Shown here one piece after another: positions 40,676 through 49,667 of a stretch of 64,000 bases of DNA. Origin of the DNA: CAYMYN01 sp964394665 (GTDB taxonomy: Bacteria; Planctomycetota; UBA1135; GCA-002686595); NCBI GenBank assembly GCA_964394665.1, contig CAYMYN010000025.1:1-64000 (forward strand). Reading direction: 5' to 3'. A program made the position numbers and the translations under genes. Positions within the stretch are counted from its first letter, which is position 1, and every line of letters starts with the position of its first letter. The notes under the pieces were generated by a model. The model made no database searches. It had not been told where the DNA came from and saw only the letters and a list, made by a program, of their open reading frames with translations.

Positions 40676-42187
40676 GTGAACCTGCGCGCCGTCGGTTCGA
40701 TGCTGGGGGTGATCCTGCTGCTCCTGGCGGGGTTCCTGCTCGCGCCGGCGGCGCTGGCGTTGTTCGCCGACGAGCTGCGCGAGTTGCGCGCCTTCCTGCT
40801 CTCGGCCGCGTGCTCGGCTTCCCTGGGCCTGTTCCTCGCGGTGTGGAACCGCGGCTCGACGGTCACCGCCGAGGGCAAGCCCGACTACTACCGGCGCGAA
40901 GGCCTGGCGGTCTCGGGCCTGGCCTGGCTGGTCGCGGCCGTGATCGGGGCCCTGCCCTTTCTCTTCGCCGGCACGTTCGGGTCCCTGGCCGACGCCTTCT
41001 TCGAGTCCGCCTCGGGATTCACGACCACCGGCTCGACGGTCATGGACGCCGCGACGATCGACGGCATGCCGCTCTCGATCGCCTTCTGGCGTTCGTTCAC
41101 CCAGTGGCTCGGCGGCTTCGGCATCGTGATGGTGTTCGTGGTGCTGTTCCCCACGGGCGGCCGCAGCCTGTTCCGCTCGGAGGTCCCGGGCGTGGCGCGC
41201 GAGGCGACCTCCCAGCGCGTGCGCGACAGCGCGCTCGGGCTGATGCGCATCTACCTGGGCTTGAGCGCGCTCAACTACCTGGCGCTGCTGTGGGCGGGTC
41301 TCGCGCCCTTCGACGCCCTGATCCACACCCTCTCGACGATCCCCACGGGCGGCTTCTCGAACCACTCCTCGAGCGTCGCGCACTTCCTGTCCTGGAAGGT
41401 CGAGCTGGTGCTGGTCTTCTTCATGGTCGCCGCGGGGGTGCACTTCGCGGCCTACGACCTGTGGCTGCGCCAGGGCCCGCGCAAGGCTTGGGACGGATTG
41501 CGACGCTCGACCGAGATCCACCTCTACCTGGCGATCGTCCTGGGGGGCACGTTGGCCATGGCCGTGGTGCTCTGGCTCTGGGGAGGCGGTCAGGGCGAGG
41601 TCGGCGCCGACCTGCCGGACTACCGCCACTTCCCGTTGGCCCTGCGGGACAGCCTGTTCCAGGTGGCGAGCATCCAGACCTCCAGCGGCTACACGACCGC
41701 GGACTTCCAGCGCTGGCCCGAGCTGTGCCACGTGTTCATCCTGGGCTTGGCGCTGATCGGAGGCTGCGCGGGCTCGACCGCCGGCGGGCTCAAGGTGGTG
41801 CGCTTCCTGATCATCACCAAGGCGGCCTTGATCGGCGTGCGCCGCTTCATGCGCCCCCGGGCCGTGCTCGAGGTGCGCGTGGGGGACGAGACCGTCGACG
41901 AGGGGGTGGTGGCGTCCGTGACGGCCTACCTGTGCCTGTGGGGCTTGGTGTTGCTCGCCGGCATCGTCGTCGTGGCTGCCTACGGGTACGACCTCGAGAC
42001 CTCGGCCGCGGCCGTCGTGGCGACCCTCAACAATATCGGCCCGGGGCTAGGACTTGTCGGGCCAACGCTCAACTTCGGCGAGCTCCCCGGGCTGCTGAAG
42101 GTCGTCCTGGCCTTCTTCATGATCCTCGGCCGGCTCGAGTTCTACGCCGTGGTCGTGCTGCTGGTCCCGAGCTTCTGGCGGCGCTGA
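40676..42187 (+). CDS. trkH: Trk system potassium uptake protein TrkH
   Basis: 503-residue K+-translocating membrane subunit. Four M1-P-M2 repeats carry selectivity-filter glycines, seen in ASGFTTTGSTVMD, TIPTGGFSNHSSS, QTSSGYTTADFQRW and NNIGPGLGLVGP. The helix-breaking GSTAGGLKVVRFLI precedes the last repeat. These are clear TrkH/KtrB marks, and the TrkH-type N-terminal pair of helices is present. The start is GTG 40676, with GGGAG at 40661-40665. It is paired with trkA; the gene ends 31 bases from the convergent lipoprotein gene. Confidence 0.95.
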   Translation: MNLRAVGSMLGVILLLLAGFLLAPAALALFADELRELRAFLLSAACSASLGLFLAVWNRGSTVTAEGKPDYYRREGLAVSGLAWLVAAVIGALPFLFAGTFGSLADAFFESASGFTTTGSTVMDAATIDGMPLSIAFWRSFTQWLGGFGIVMVFVVLFPTGGRSLFRSEVPGVAREATSQRVRDSALGLMRIYLGLSALNYLALLWAGLAPFDALIHTLSTIPTGGFSNHSSSVAHFLSWKVELVLVFFMVAAGVHFAAYDLWLRQGPRKAWDGLRRSTEIHLYLAIVLGGTLAMAVVLWLWGGGQGEVGADLPDYRHFPLALRDSLFQVASIQTSSGYTTADFQRWPELCHVFILGLALIGGCAGSTAGGLKVVRFLIITKAALIGVRRFMRPRAVLEVRVGDETVDEGVVASVTAYLCLWGLVLLAGIVVVAAYGYDLETSAAAVVATLNNIGPGLGLVGPTLNFGELPGLLKVVLAFFMILGRLEFYAVVVLLVPSFWRR

Positions 42188-42218
42188 TCGCGCGCCGCGG
42201 CGTAGGGCCCGGGCAGAT

Positions 42219-42875
42219 TCAGAGGATGTCCTCGCGATAGACCCAGCGCTTGGGGCGGGTCAGGTCGCGGCGGTGGGTGGCGAGGCGCCACAGGTGCGCG
42301 GGGCCGACGACGGTCAGGTACTCGCGGCGACCGTCCGGGCCGTCCAGGGTGAGCTTGCCCGACACCAGGCCCACCAGGTGCGGGATGCGGCGGCGGCCCT
42401 CGAGGCGGATCAGGTTGGCGCCGATCTGGTCCGCGCGGTCGGGCATGCCGGAGGGGACGGGGAGCAGCAGGCCGTCGACGCGCGGATCGCGCACCACGCC
42501 CGTGCGCAGCTCCCAGCGGCCGGCCTCGGTCCGGCCCACGAGCAGCAGCTCCTCGCCGGGCCGCGGCTCGCGGAAGCCCAGGCGCAGGCTCGGCAGGCGG
42601 ATCTCGGTCTCGGCGGTGAACAGGCCCTCGCCCACGGGCTCGACGGCGCTGGCCTCGACGCTGGGGCCATCGCCGAACCAGGCCACGATCTCGAGCTCAC
42701 CGGCGCGGGCCGTGCGCCCGAGGAAGATCACGCCGTAGTCGGTCGCGGCCCCCAGCTCGGTGCCGCCGGTGGTGCGGATCAGCAGGGTCGGGTCGGCTTT
42801 CGTCCGGGTGCCGGCGCAGGAGCCCAGCAGCAGGGCGGGGAGCAGCCACAGGGGGACGAGGGAGGCGCGGGGCAT
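42219..42875 (-). CDS. Lipoprotein of unknown function
   Basis: 218-residue predicted lipoprotein. The hydrophobic start LVPLWLLPALLLGSC is a lipobox with Cys near residue 20. The rest appears β-rich (TTGGTELGAATDYGVIFLGR, LRLGFREPRPGEELLLVGR) and ends in WRLATHRRDLTRPKRWVYREDIL-type basic residues. I do not recognise the family. It lies 17 bases after the peptidase-like gene at 42893-44530 and probably shares its transcript. Confidence 0.7.
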   Translation of the reverse strand: MPRASLVPLWLLPALLLGSCAGTRTKADPTLLIRTTGGTELGAATDYGVIFLGRTARAGELEIVAWFGDGPSVEASAVEPVGEGLFTAETEIRLPSLRLGFREPRPGEELLLVGRTEAGRWELRTGVVRDPRVDGLLLPVPSGMPDRADQIGANLIRLEGRRRIPHLVGLVSGKLTLDGPDGRREYLTVVGPAHLWRLATHRRDLTRPKRWVYREDIL

Positions 42876-42892
42876 CGCGGCGCCAGTCTGGC

Positions 42893-44530
42893 TCACTCGA
42901 AGCGCTGGTACCAGTCGCGGTAGAGGTCGTTCAGGGGGTCGAGCTCCAGGGCCAGCCCCGCCTGGGCCTTGGCCTCGGCGTTGTCGATCTTCTTCGAGTC
43001 CCCGCTGGTGATCCGGAAGCCGAAGCCTCCCCCGCCGCCCATCTGGGTCGTGGCCCCGCCCGTCATCAGCATGCTGAGCTGGAAGCGGTAGGCGGCGTTG
43101 AGCGGGTCGCCCTCGATGGCCTTCTCGATGTCGCCCCGCGCCCCGGTGCGGTTGCCGGTGAAGGCCCGCGCCATCCCGCGGTAGGCATAGGCCCGCGGGT
43201 CGGTCGAGCCGGCGGCCAGCACGGCGTCGAGGTCGGGGAGGGCGTCGTTGAACTTGCCCCGCTGGCAGGCGTTGATGCCGCGCTTGAGGCGCGCCTCGAC
43301 GCTCTCGATCGGGATCGCGGCGATGAACTCCTTCCACTGCTTCTCGAGCGCGTCGAGGTCCTTGACCTTGATCGCGTCCAGCAGGAGGTCGCGGATCACG
43401 CCCGGCGCCACGCGTTTGCCCGTGCCGGTGATGTTGCCGTCGTAGGTGATCTCGTAGGGGATGCCCTTGCGCAGGGTGTAGAGCTCGCGGAAGAACTTCT
43501 GGAAGGCCTTCTGGTACTTCCCCTTGTCGTACTCGTTCAGGAAGTACACGAAGGCCCAGCCGTGGGCGTACTCGAAGCCGCCGTAGTCGTTGCGGTCGAT
43601 GAAGAACAGGTCCTTCAGCTTGATGTCCTTGCCCTCCTTGATCGCCTCCTGCACGGTCAGCACGCGGTCGGTCTGGAGCTGGCCGGGCTGGATCGTGATC
43701 CGTCCGCGGCTGTCGCGCTGGAGGTCGGCCGACCCGAAGAAGTCCGCCACGCCCTCGTTGAGCCAGATCTGGGGCTGGTACTGCTGGTCGATCAGGAAGG
43801 TGAGCAGGTGCGTGCACTCGTGCAGCGCGACCCAGTCGCTGAGCGAGGGCTCCTGGTAGTCGTGGTAGAAGTTCAGCGTGTCGTCGTAGGACCAGAAATA
43901 GCCCAGCGTGCCCGGGCCCACGCCGGCGGCGGCGTACTTGTAGAAGTCCTCCTGGCTCTTGTAGATGTTCACCGTCATCTTCTTGCGACGGTAGCTGAGG
44001 GTCGGATTGATGCCGATGCGGCTGTTCATCAACCCGTAGTAGGCCTCGAGCAGCTCGCCGTAGTAGTCGAGCAACTCGGGTGAGGTGTTCGACTTCAGGA
44101 TGAAGTTGCGCGTCTCCTTCTGCAGCGCGCTGTGCCATTCCGAGTGCCGGGCGACCTCGTCGGCGCGCGCCTTGGCGGCGGCGAACTCCCGCGCCAGCTC
44201 GTTCTCGTAGGCGGGCTTGCTCATCCAGCGCCCGCGGTAGCGCACGAAGCCCTCGGCCAAGCGTTTCTCCTCGTCCGCGTTCTGGGGGACGTAGTCCGAC
44301 ATGTCCCCTTCGATCTCGACCTCGCGGATGCGCGCGCCGCTCTGCACCACGATCTCGCCGTGCTCGAAGGTCAGGCGATACCCCTGGCCCTCCTTGCGGG
44401 CCTTGCGCGGGGTCAGGATGCGGCCGTCCTCGGTGATCACGCGGTCGGCCCGCGCCTCGGGAATCCAAGTCACCGGGCCGACGAACAGTACGAGGACGAA
44501 CGCGGCGAGGGTCGGGCGGCGAAGGCTCAT
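42893..44530 (-). CDS. Exported gluzincin-type peptidase-like protein (DUF1570-like) with TPRs
   Basis: 545-residue exported protein. The signal peptide is AAFVLVLFVGPVTWIPEARA. After ~200 residues comes a zinc-peptidase site: WVALHECTHLLTF (His237-Glu238…His241) and WLNEGVADFFG (Glu259 as likely third ligand). The C-terminal third has TPR-like helices (ACQRGKFNDALPDLDAVLAAG) and a Gly-rich TTQMGGGGGFGFRI segment. This layout is that of DUF1570-type Planctomycetota proteins. The ATG at 44530 is chosen for the signal peptide. A second, different peptidase-like gene lies just upstream (44632-46296). Confidence 0.8.
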   Translation of the reverse strand: MSLRRPTLAAFVLVLFVGPVTWIPEARADRVITEDGRILTPRKARKEGQGYRLTFEHGEIVVQSGARIREVEIEGDMSDYVPQNADEEKRLAEGFVRYRGRWMSKPAYENELAREFAAAKARADEVARHSEWHSALQKETRNFILKSNTSPELLDYYGELLEAYYGLMNSRIGINPTLSYRRKKMTVNIYKSQEDFYKYAAAGVGPGTLGYFWSYDDTLNFYHDYQEPSLSDWVALHECTHLLTFLIDQQYQPQIWLNEGVADFFGSADLQRDSRGRITIQPGQLQTDRVLTVQEAIKEGKDIKLKDLFFIDRNDYGGFEYAHGWAFVYFLNEYDKGKYQKAFQKFFRELYTLRKGIPYEITYDGNITGTGKRVAPGVIRDLLLDAIKVKDLDALEKQWKEFIAAIPIESVEARLKRGINACQRGKFNDALPDLDAVLAAGSTDPRAYAYRGMARAFTGNRTGARGDIEKAIEGDPLNAAYRFQLSMLMTGGATTQMGGGGGFGFRITSGDSKKIDNAEAKAQAGLALELDPLNDLYRDWYQRFE

Positions 44531-44631
44531 GTCGCGGGTCCGCTGGAGTGAGAAGAGGGTGGTGAATGGGCAGCGCGGCCGGTGGCGGCCGCGCGTGGAT
44601 CCGTCGCGAGCGGGAGCGCCGGGACGGACGA

Positions 44632-46296
44632 TCAGTTCAGGGTGTAGGCCATCCAGGCCGTCTCCAGGGCCTCCCAATCGACGCCGGCGAAGGCCACGTC
44701 CACCGATTTGTCGAGGTCACGGGTCGCGGCCAGGGTCTCGAGGTAGGTATCGAGGATGCCGTCCCAGGCGTTGTTCCAGCCGCGGGCCTTGCCCTTGCCC
44801 GTGCGCAGGAAGTAGATGAACGACCAGCCCTGGGCGTAGTTCTCGCCGCCGCCGAGGTTGTACTTGTTGTTGCCGTAGTACTCGCTCTGGGTGAAGCGCA
44901 CCAGGTCCCGCAGGGGCGCGAACGTGTTCTTGCCGTCCTTTTTTTCGCGGATCGCCTGCTGGATCGTGCGCAGGCGCCAATCGAAGCGGCTCAGCACGAA
45001 GCGATTGTTCTTCAGTTGGTAGCCGCTGAAGAAATCACCCGTGCCCTCGTTGTACCAGGAGTGCGGGCTGATGTTCCCGTAGAAGTAGAAGATGTACTGG
45101 TGGAAGGCCTCGTGGTTGAGCACCGCCCAGGTGTCGCGCCGACCGCCGCCGGCCTTGTCGTCGAAGATCACCAGCTCCTCGGTGCCCCAGTTCCAATAGC
45201 CCGCCGAACCGCCCGGGCCGCCGTACTGGTGGTACTGCTGCTGGTTGGCGCACACGCGCACCACGCTGCAGCGCGAGAGCTCCTGGGGCGTGGCGCCGGT
45301 GGTGGTGCGGAAGACGACCTCCGGCTCGTCCGCGCCGTCCTCACCCTCCTTCTTCTCGCCGGACCCATCCTTGGCGCCGGTCTCACGTTGCTTGGCCAGG
45401 AGCCGGATGCGTTCGGCCTGCTCGGCCGGATAGAGCTCCTCGTAGACCGAACGAATGGCCTCCAGGCGCAACTTGAGCTCGCGCATGAAGGCCGGGTCCT
45501 GGACGGCGGAGATGATGAAGTAGTTGGGGGTCTCGTCGAGGCTCCAGCCGGGGTTGCGCGCGACCTCGAGGGCCAGTTGGTTGCGCTTCTGGGTGCGGTA
45601 GGCGCTGTCCCCGACCTGTCCCGCGGCCGCCCCCAGCGTGCGCACCTCCAACGTCTGGAAGGTCTGGCCCATGCGCCGCAGGTTGCCCTGCCACTGGCGC
45701 CAGCTCTTCCCGGAGGGTGCGGTGAAGATCAGGGCCACGTCGAGGTCGGGCTGGGGCTTGTAGAGCACGGCCCAGATGTAGAACTCGGCCCCGCGCAGGG
45801 CGGTCGCGCGGAAGAGGTGTTCGGTCGCCTCGACGCCCTTGATGCGGAACTCGCCCTTCTCGATCTCCCGCGCGCCGTTGCCATAGACGCGGCTCTCGAC
45901 GTAGGCCGTGAGCGTCTCGTGTCCGCGCCGGCGCAGACGGCTCGTGTCGACCACGACGCGCCCCTGATCGTCGCGCGAGACCGCCTCGGGCTCCTCGGGC
46001 TTGGGCCGCCGATCGAACTTCACCAAGTGCGCCGTCAGCGGGAGCAGCTCCTCGGAGGAGATGTTCACGTCCTTGTTGAATGGCGGCTCGTAGGTGCCGA
46101 TCGTGTTGGGCTCCCCCGGTTGGGGCGGCGCGAACACCCAACCCTTGGGCACCCGGACCTTGAAGCCCAGGTCCACCGAGTCCTCGTAGAAGTCGCCCCG
46201 GGTGGGCATCTGGGCCCGGGCGGCGGGGACCAGGACCAGGGCGAAGGAGAGGACGGCGAGTCGCCGGAGCAGGCGCGGGAGCAGGGAGCTGGGCAT
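44632..46296 (-). CDS. Exported gluzincin-type peptidase-like protein (DUF1570-like)
   Basis: 554-residue exported protein with signal peptide LAVLSFALVLVPAARAQ. The first ~200 residues form a β-rich domain (DLGFKVRVPKGWVFAPPQ). A linker rich in Lys/Glu follows near 310-325. The zinc site is VLNHEAFHQYIF (His395-Glu396…His399), then WYNEGTGDFFSG with Glu417. It resembles its downstream neighbour in the C-terminal half only, so the pair is not a recent duplicate. GAGG lies 7 bases before the ATG at 46296. Both genes lie on one strand with 101 bases between, possibly one transcript. Confidence 0.8.
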   Translation of the reverse strand: MPSSLLPRLLRRLAVLSFALVLVPAARAQMPTRGDFYEDSVDLGFKVRVPKGWVFAPPQPGEPNTIGTYEPPFNKDVNISSEELLPLTAHLVKFDRRPKPEEPEAVSRDDQGRVVVDTSRLRRRGHETLTAYVESRVYGNGAREIEKGEFRIKGVEATEHLFRATALRGAEFYIWAVLYKPQPDLDVALIFTAPSGKSWRQWQGNLRRMGQTFQTLEVRTLGAAAGQVGDSAYRTQKRNQLALEVARNPGWSLDETPNYFIISAVQDPAFMRELKLRLEAIRSVYEELYPAEQAERIRLLAKQRETGAKDGSGEKKEGEDGADEPEVVFRTTTGATPQELSRCSVVRVCANQQQYHQYGGPGGSAGYWNWGTEELVIFDDKAGGGRRDTWAVLNHEAFHQYIFYFYGNISPHSWYNEGTGDFFSGYQLKNNRFVLSRFDWRLRTIQQAIREKKDGKNTFAPLRDLVRFTQSEYYGNNKYNLGGGENYAQGWSFIYFLRTGKGKARGWNNAWDGILDTYLETLAATRDLDKSVDVAFAGVDWEALETAWMAYTLN

Positions 46297-46700
46297 CGTG
46301 ACCTCGTGGATGGCGGGGTCCGAGAACGGGCCGGGAAGCGGGCGGAAGGGGAGCGGGATCGGTCGGGGACGGGCGCGAACGCCGCGGCGAGGCCCCCTTC
46401 CCCCCTCCTATAGGAACGCGGAGCGGGCCGCGGTTGCGGGTTCATTTGCCAAAAATCCCGCCCCGGAACCCGGGGTGGGACTGCAAGTGCCGCTTGCGCA
46501 GGGGCTTGGGGCCGATTTCCAGGTACGGTACGGTCCGCCGGGCGGGCCTCGCCGCGGGCCTCCGGTCACCGTTGCCGCACGGCGGGGGGAACCCGCCCGC
46601 CCCAACCGAGCGCCCGCCGCGGCGTAGGCGCGCACCGCCGACGGAGGCGCGCGACGAAGCGCACCGCGTCCGCTGCCGCCGCGAGCCCCGAGAAGAGCCC
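46297..46700. other. Divergent intergenic region, 404 bases
   Basis: The space separates the peptidase-like pair (leftward) from the large surface protein (rightward). I see a CCTCCTATAGGAAC patch at 46404-46417, an A/T-richer TTCATTTGCCAAAAATCC at 46441-46458, and the terminator-like hairpin described separately. Short open frames here (e.g. minus strand 46442-46708) look non-coding. No known RNA family core (SRP, RNase P, tmRNA, 6S) was recognised. Confidence 0.5.
46451..46480 (-). terminator. Intrinsic terminator-like hairpin, minus strand
   Basis: On the minus strand the 11-bp stem TCCCACCCCGG / CCGGGGCGGGA (one G-U pair) closes a GTT loop. It is followed directly by TTTTT (46455-46451). 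It lies 155 bases upstream of the minus-strand peptidase gene start, with no annotated minus-strand gene before it. It could act as an attenuator in that gene's leader, stop antisense transcription, or end an unseen small RNA. Confidence 0.65.
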
Positions 46701-49610
46701 ATGCGCAAACCCGCTGTCCTGCTGCTGGCCCTGGCCTGCGTCGCCCTCGTCGCGGGGTTCGCCCTCTGGCTGCGTGGGAGCGATGTGGAGCCCGCGGTCG
46801 GGGTCTCGCGGGGGCCCGCGGTCCCCGGCGTCCAGCCGCCGCGCAGCTCGGCGCCGGACTCCCTCGCGGCGGCGGACGGTCCCTACGGCGATCTCGGCGC
46901 GGCCGGCGCGCCGGCCCGCGAGGGGCTCGCTGTCCCCGCGCCGGCGACCCGCGCCGCCGGGTCGGAGGCGGACCTCCACGGCCGGGTCGTCGACGCCACG
47001 GGCCGCCCGGTCGCCGGGGCCCGGGTGCTGGTGGCCGCGGGGGGCGGCTTCGGACCCCTGCCCCTCGACCAGATGCCGGAGGATTCGCCCCTGGCGCGCG
47101 GGCGGAGCGAGGCGCGCAGCGCCGCGGACGGCACCTTCCGCAGCGCGCGGCCCGCGGGCAGCGGGGTGCGCATCGCGGTGCGCGGCTCGGGCTTCGCTCC
47201 CCTGCGCATCGAGCGCGGCCAGGTCCCGCCGGACGGAGACCTGGGCGACCTGGCCCTGGAGCAGGGCGCGATCCTCGAGGGGCGCGTGGTCGATCGCGGG
47301 GGTCGGCCGGTGGCGGGGGTCGAGATCCACGCCCCCGCCGGGCCGCGCGGCGGCGGCCCGCTGGCCATCGGGTTCACCCTGCCCGGGACCCAGGTGGGGA
47401 CGAGCGACGGGGAGGGTCGGTTCCGCCTCGACGAGCTCGCCGCAGGCCCCCTGCTGCTCTCCTTCCAACACCCGCGGCACCCCGACGCGCTGCACGAGTC
47501 CGTCGTCGACGGCCCGGGCCAGGTGCTGGCGCCCCTGGTGGTCGAGCTCGCCGACGGCCACGAGGTCCAGGGCTGGGTGCGCGGCCTCGAGGGCATTGAT
47601 CCCTCGACCCTGCGGGTGCGCGCCCGCGGCCGTCTGCCCGAGGGCAGCTTCGACTTCGCGCGCATGCCCCGTCCGCGTACGGTCGAGCTCGGCCCGGAGG
47701 GGTCGTTCGTGGTCGGCGGCTTCGAGGCCGGGCAGGGCGTGGAGCTCGCCGTGGTCGGCGCGGGCGCGGGCCCCTTCGGCGGCGAACGTTCGGCTTCCCT
47801 CCAGGCCCGCGCCGGCGAACGCGGGCTCGAGCTGCGTCTGCGCGAGCAGTCCGCCCTCCTGGCGCGCGTCGTCGACGCCAGCACCCAAGCGCCGATCGAG
47901 GCGTTTCGCATCGAGGCCGGCGGGCGCTGGCGCGCTCCGCTGCGCGACGACAAGGGCCGTGCGGTCGAGCACCATCCGGAGGGCCGCGTGCGCTTCGCCC
48001 CGCTCGAGATCGGGGGCGCGGGCCGCGTCTCGGTGCGCATCGCCGCCGAGGGCTACGAGGCCTTCGAACGCTCGGACCTCGCCGTGCAGCCGGGGCGCGA
48101 GCTCGACCTGGGCGTGATCGCCCTGCAGCCCGCGCCGGTGCTCGAGGTGCGCGTCGTCGACGCCGCCAGCGGCCGCCCGATCGAAGGCGCGCGCGTGCGC
48201 CTGGCGGAGTGGCGACGGGATTCGGACGGGCGAGCTTCCTCCGCCGCGCTGCGCTTCGAGTTCTTCGAGGGCGGCTCGGCGCCCACGCTCCCAGGCTCCG
48301 TCGAGGAGCGCAGCGCCCGCACCCGGTCGGACGGCGTCGCGCGCCTGACCTCGTTGCCGGGGCGCACGTGCACGCTGGCAGTTTCGCACGCGAGCTACGT
48401 CGAGCACGAGGGCGAGCCTTTCTCCTTGCCCGCCGGCACGCCGGAGCCGATCTCGCTGGCGCTGAGCCGCGGCGGCGCGGTCGCGGTGCGGGTGCTCGAT
48501 CCGGCCGGCGAGCCCGTCGAGGGCATCTCCGTCGAGCGCCGAGCGGAGGCGGGTGATCGTGGTTTTGCGTTCGGCGGCTCGACCACGACCGGGAGCGACG
48601 GTTGGGTGAGCTTCGAGCGCCTGCGGCCGGGGCTGCACGGCTTTCGGGTGGGGCGATCGAGCGGCCCGTTCGGGGGCGGGGGCTTCACCTTCCGCGCGGC
48701 CGTCGCCGATGCGCCGGACCCGGGAGCGCCCTACACCGAGGTCACGGTCGTCGAGGGCGAGCGGGTGGAGCTCGTGCTCGGCGCTCCCGCGCGCGCCGTC
48801 CTGGGCGGCCGCGTGCGCGAGGGCGGCCGGCCGCTCGCCGGCGCGACCCTGAGCCTGCTCCCCGCGGGCGAGGCCGACGCGGGGCTGGCCGCCGTGGCGC
48901 GGCAGTTCGGCGGCGCGGGCCAGGTGCGCTCGGGGAGCGACGGTCGCTTCGCGTTCCCGCCCCAGGCGCTCGAAGCCTACCGGATCGAGGTCACCCACCC
49001 CGAGCGGGCGATGCCCCACGGGGTCGAGGTGGTGCTCGAGGCCGGCGGCTCCGAGGTCCAGATCGACCTGCCCCTGACCGCGATCAGCGGGCGCGTGACC
49101 GACGCCGACGGGCGCGCGGTGGCGGGCGCCGCGGTCCGCGTGGGCCCAGCTCCCCNNNNNNNNNNNNNNNNNNNNNNNNNNNNNGGCCGCTACGAGCTGC
49201 GCGGCGTGCGGGCGGCCGAGGAACTCGTGGTGACGGTCGAGGCCGAGGGCGAGTGGCGGACGGCCCGCAGCCGGCCGCTCGTGCTGGAGCAGGACGAGGT
49301 GCTGGCCAACGTGGACATCGTGCGCCCGCGCGGCGGCTCGTTGAGCGTCAGCGTGCTGGGGCCCGACGGCGCCGCCGGGCCGATGTGCCTGGTGACGGCC
49401 GAGTTCGCCGGCAAGGCCGAGGAACTCCCCGAAGCGCTCCGCCAGGTCTCGAACGAGGGCGCGCCGCTGCTCCTCGAGGGCCTGTTGCCCGGTCCCTGGC
49501 GCCTGCGGGCGCGCAGCCTCGGGCGCGAGGGCCAGCGCACCGAGAGCGAGGTGCTCGAGGTCGAGGTCCGCGCCGGCGAACGGCGACCCGCCGTGCTGCG
49601 GCTGCCCTGA
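46701..49610 (+). CDS. Large surface protein with repeated carboxypeptidase-regulatory-like domains
   Basis: About 969 residues (contains a 29-base N gap). The N-terminal hydrophobic run LLLALACVALVAGFALWL acts as signal or anchor. A Pro/Ala-rich linker follows, and then at least six to seven β-sandwich modules of CarboxypepD_reg/DUF4198-like type. Typical starts are LHGRVVDATGRPVAGARVLV, LEGRVVDRGGRPVAGVEIH and ISGRVTDADGRAVAGAAVRV. The protein should be extracytoplasmic and non-enzymatic, with the modules as binding or spacer units. The ATG at 46701 is chosen for the signal sequence. The reading frame is sensible on both sides of the gap. Confidence 0.8.
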   Translation: MRKPAVLLLALACVALVAGFALWLRGSDVEPAVGVSRGPAVPGVQPPRSSAPDSLAAADGPYGDLGAAGAPAREGLAVPAPATRAAGSEADLHGRVVDATGRPVAGARVLVAAGGGFGPLPLDQMPEDSPLARGRSEARSAADGTFRSARPAGSGVRIAVRGSGFAPLRIERGQVPPDGDLGDLALEQGAILEGRVVDRGGRPVAGVEIHAPAGPRGGGPLAIGFTLPGTQVGTSDGEGRFRLDELAAGPLLLSFQHPRHPDALHESVVDGPGQVLAPLVVELADGHEVQGWVRGLEGIDPSTLRVRARGRLPEGSFDFARMPRPRTVELGPEGSFVVGGFEAGQGVELAVVGAGAGPFGGERSASLQARAGERGLELRLREQSALLARVVDASTQAPIEAFRIEAGGRWRAPLRDDKGRAVEHHPEGRVRFAPLEIGGAGRVSVRIAAEGYEAFERSDLAVQPGRELDLGVIALQPAPVLEVRVVDAASGRPIEGARVRLAEWRRDSDGRASSAALRFEFFEGGSAPTLPGSVEERSARTRSDGVARLTSLPGRTCTLAVSHASYVEHEGEPFSLPAGTPEPISLALSRGGAVAVRVLDPAGEPVEGISVERRAEAGDRGFAFGGSTTTGSDGWVSFERLRPGLHGFRVGRSSGPFGGGGFTFRAAVADAPDPGAPYTEVTVVEGERVELVLGAPARAVLGGRVREGGRPLAGATLSLLPAGEADAGLAAVARQFGGAGQVRSGSDGRFAFPPQALEAYRIEVTHPERAMPHGVEVVLEAGGSEVQIDLPLTAISGRVTDADGRAVAGAAVRVGPAPXXXXXXXXXXGRYELRGVRAAEELVVTVEAEGEWRTARSRPLVLEQDEVLANVDIVRPRGGSLSVSVLGPDGAAGPMCLVTAEFAGKAEELPEALRQVSNEGAPLLLEGLLPGPWRLRARSLGREGQRTESEVLEVEVRAGERRPAVLRLP
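49156..49184. other. Assembly gap of 29 Ns inside a coding region
   Basis: A run of 29 undetermined bases interrupts a late β-sandwich module of the surface protein. Coding likeness continues in the same frame after it (GRYELRGVRAAEELVVTVEA), so the true missing length is probably compatible with frame. A repeat-rich gene is a typical place for such a scaffold join. Confidence 0.95.
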
Positions 49611-49667
49611 TCCCCCGCGATCGGTCTGATGGCGCTGGCGGCGCGGCCCAGGCTACGATCCGCCGCG

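Noticed and set aside
46442..46708. Minus-strand 88-codon frame ending YLEIGPKPLRKRHLQ…
   Set aside because: Arg/Gly-rich composition without a family match, in a divergent promoter region and overlapping the terminator-like hairpin; more likely non-coding.
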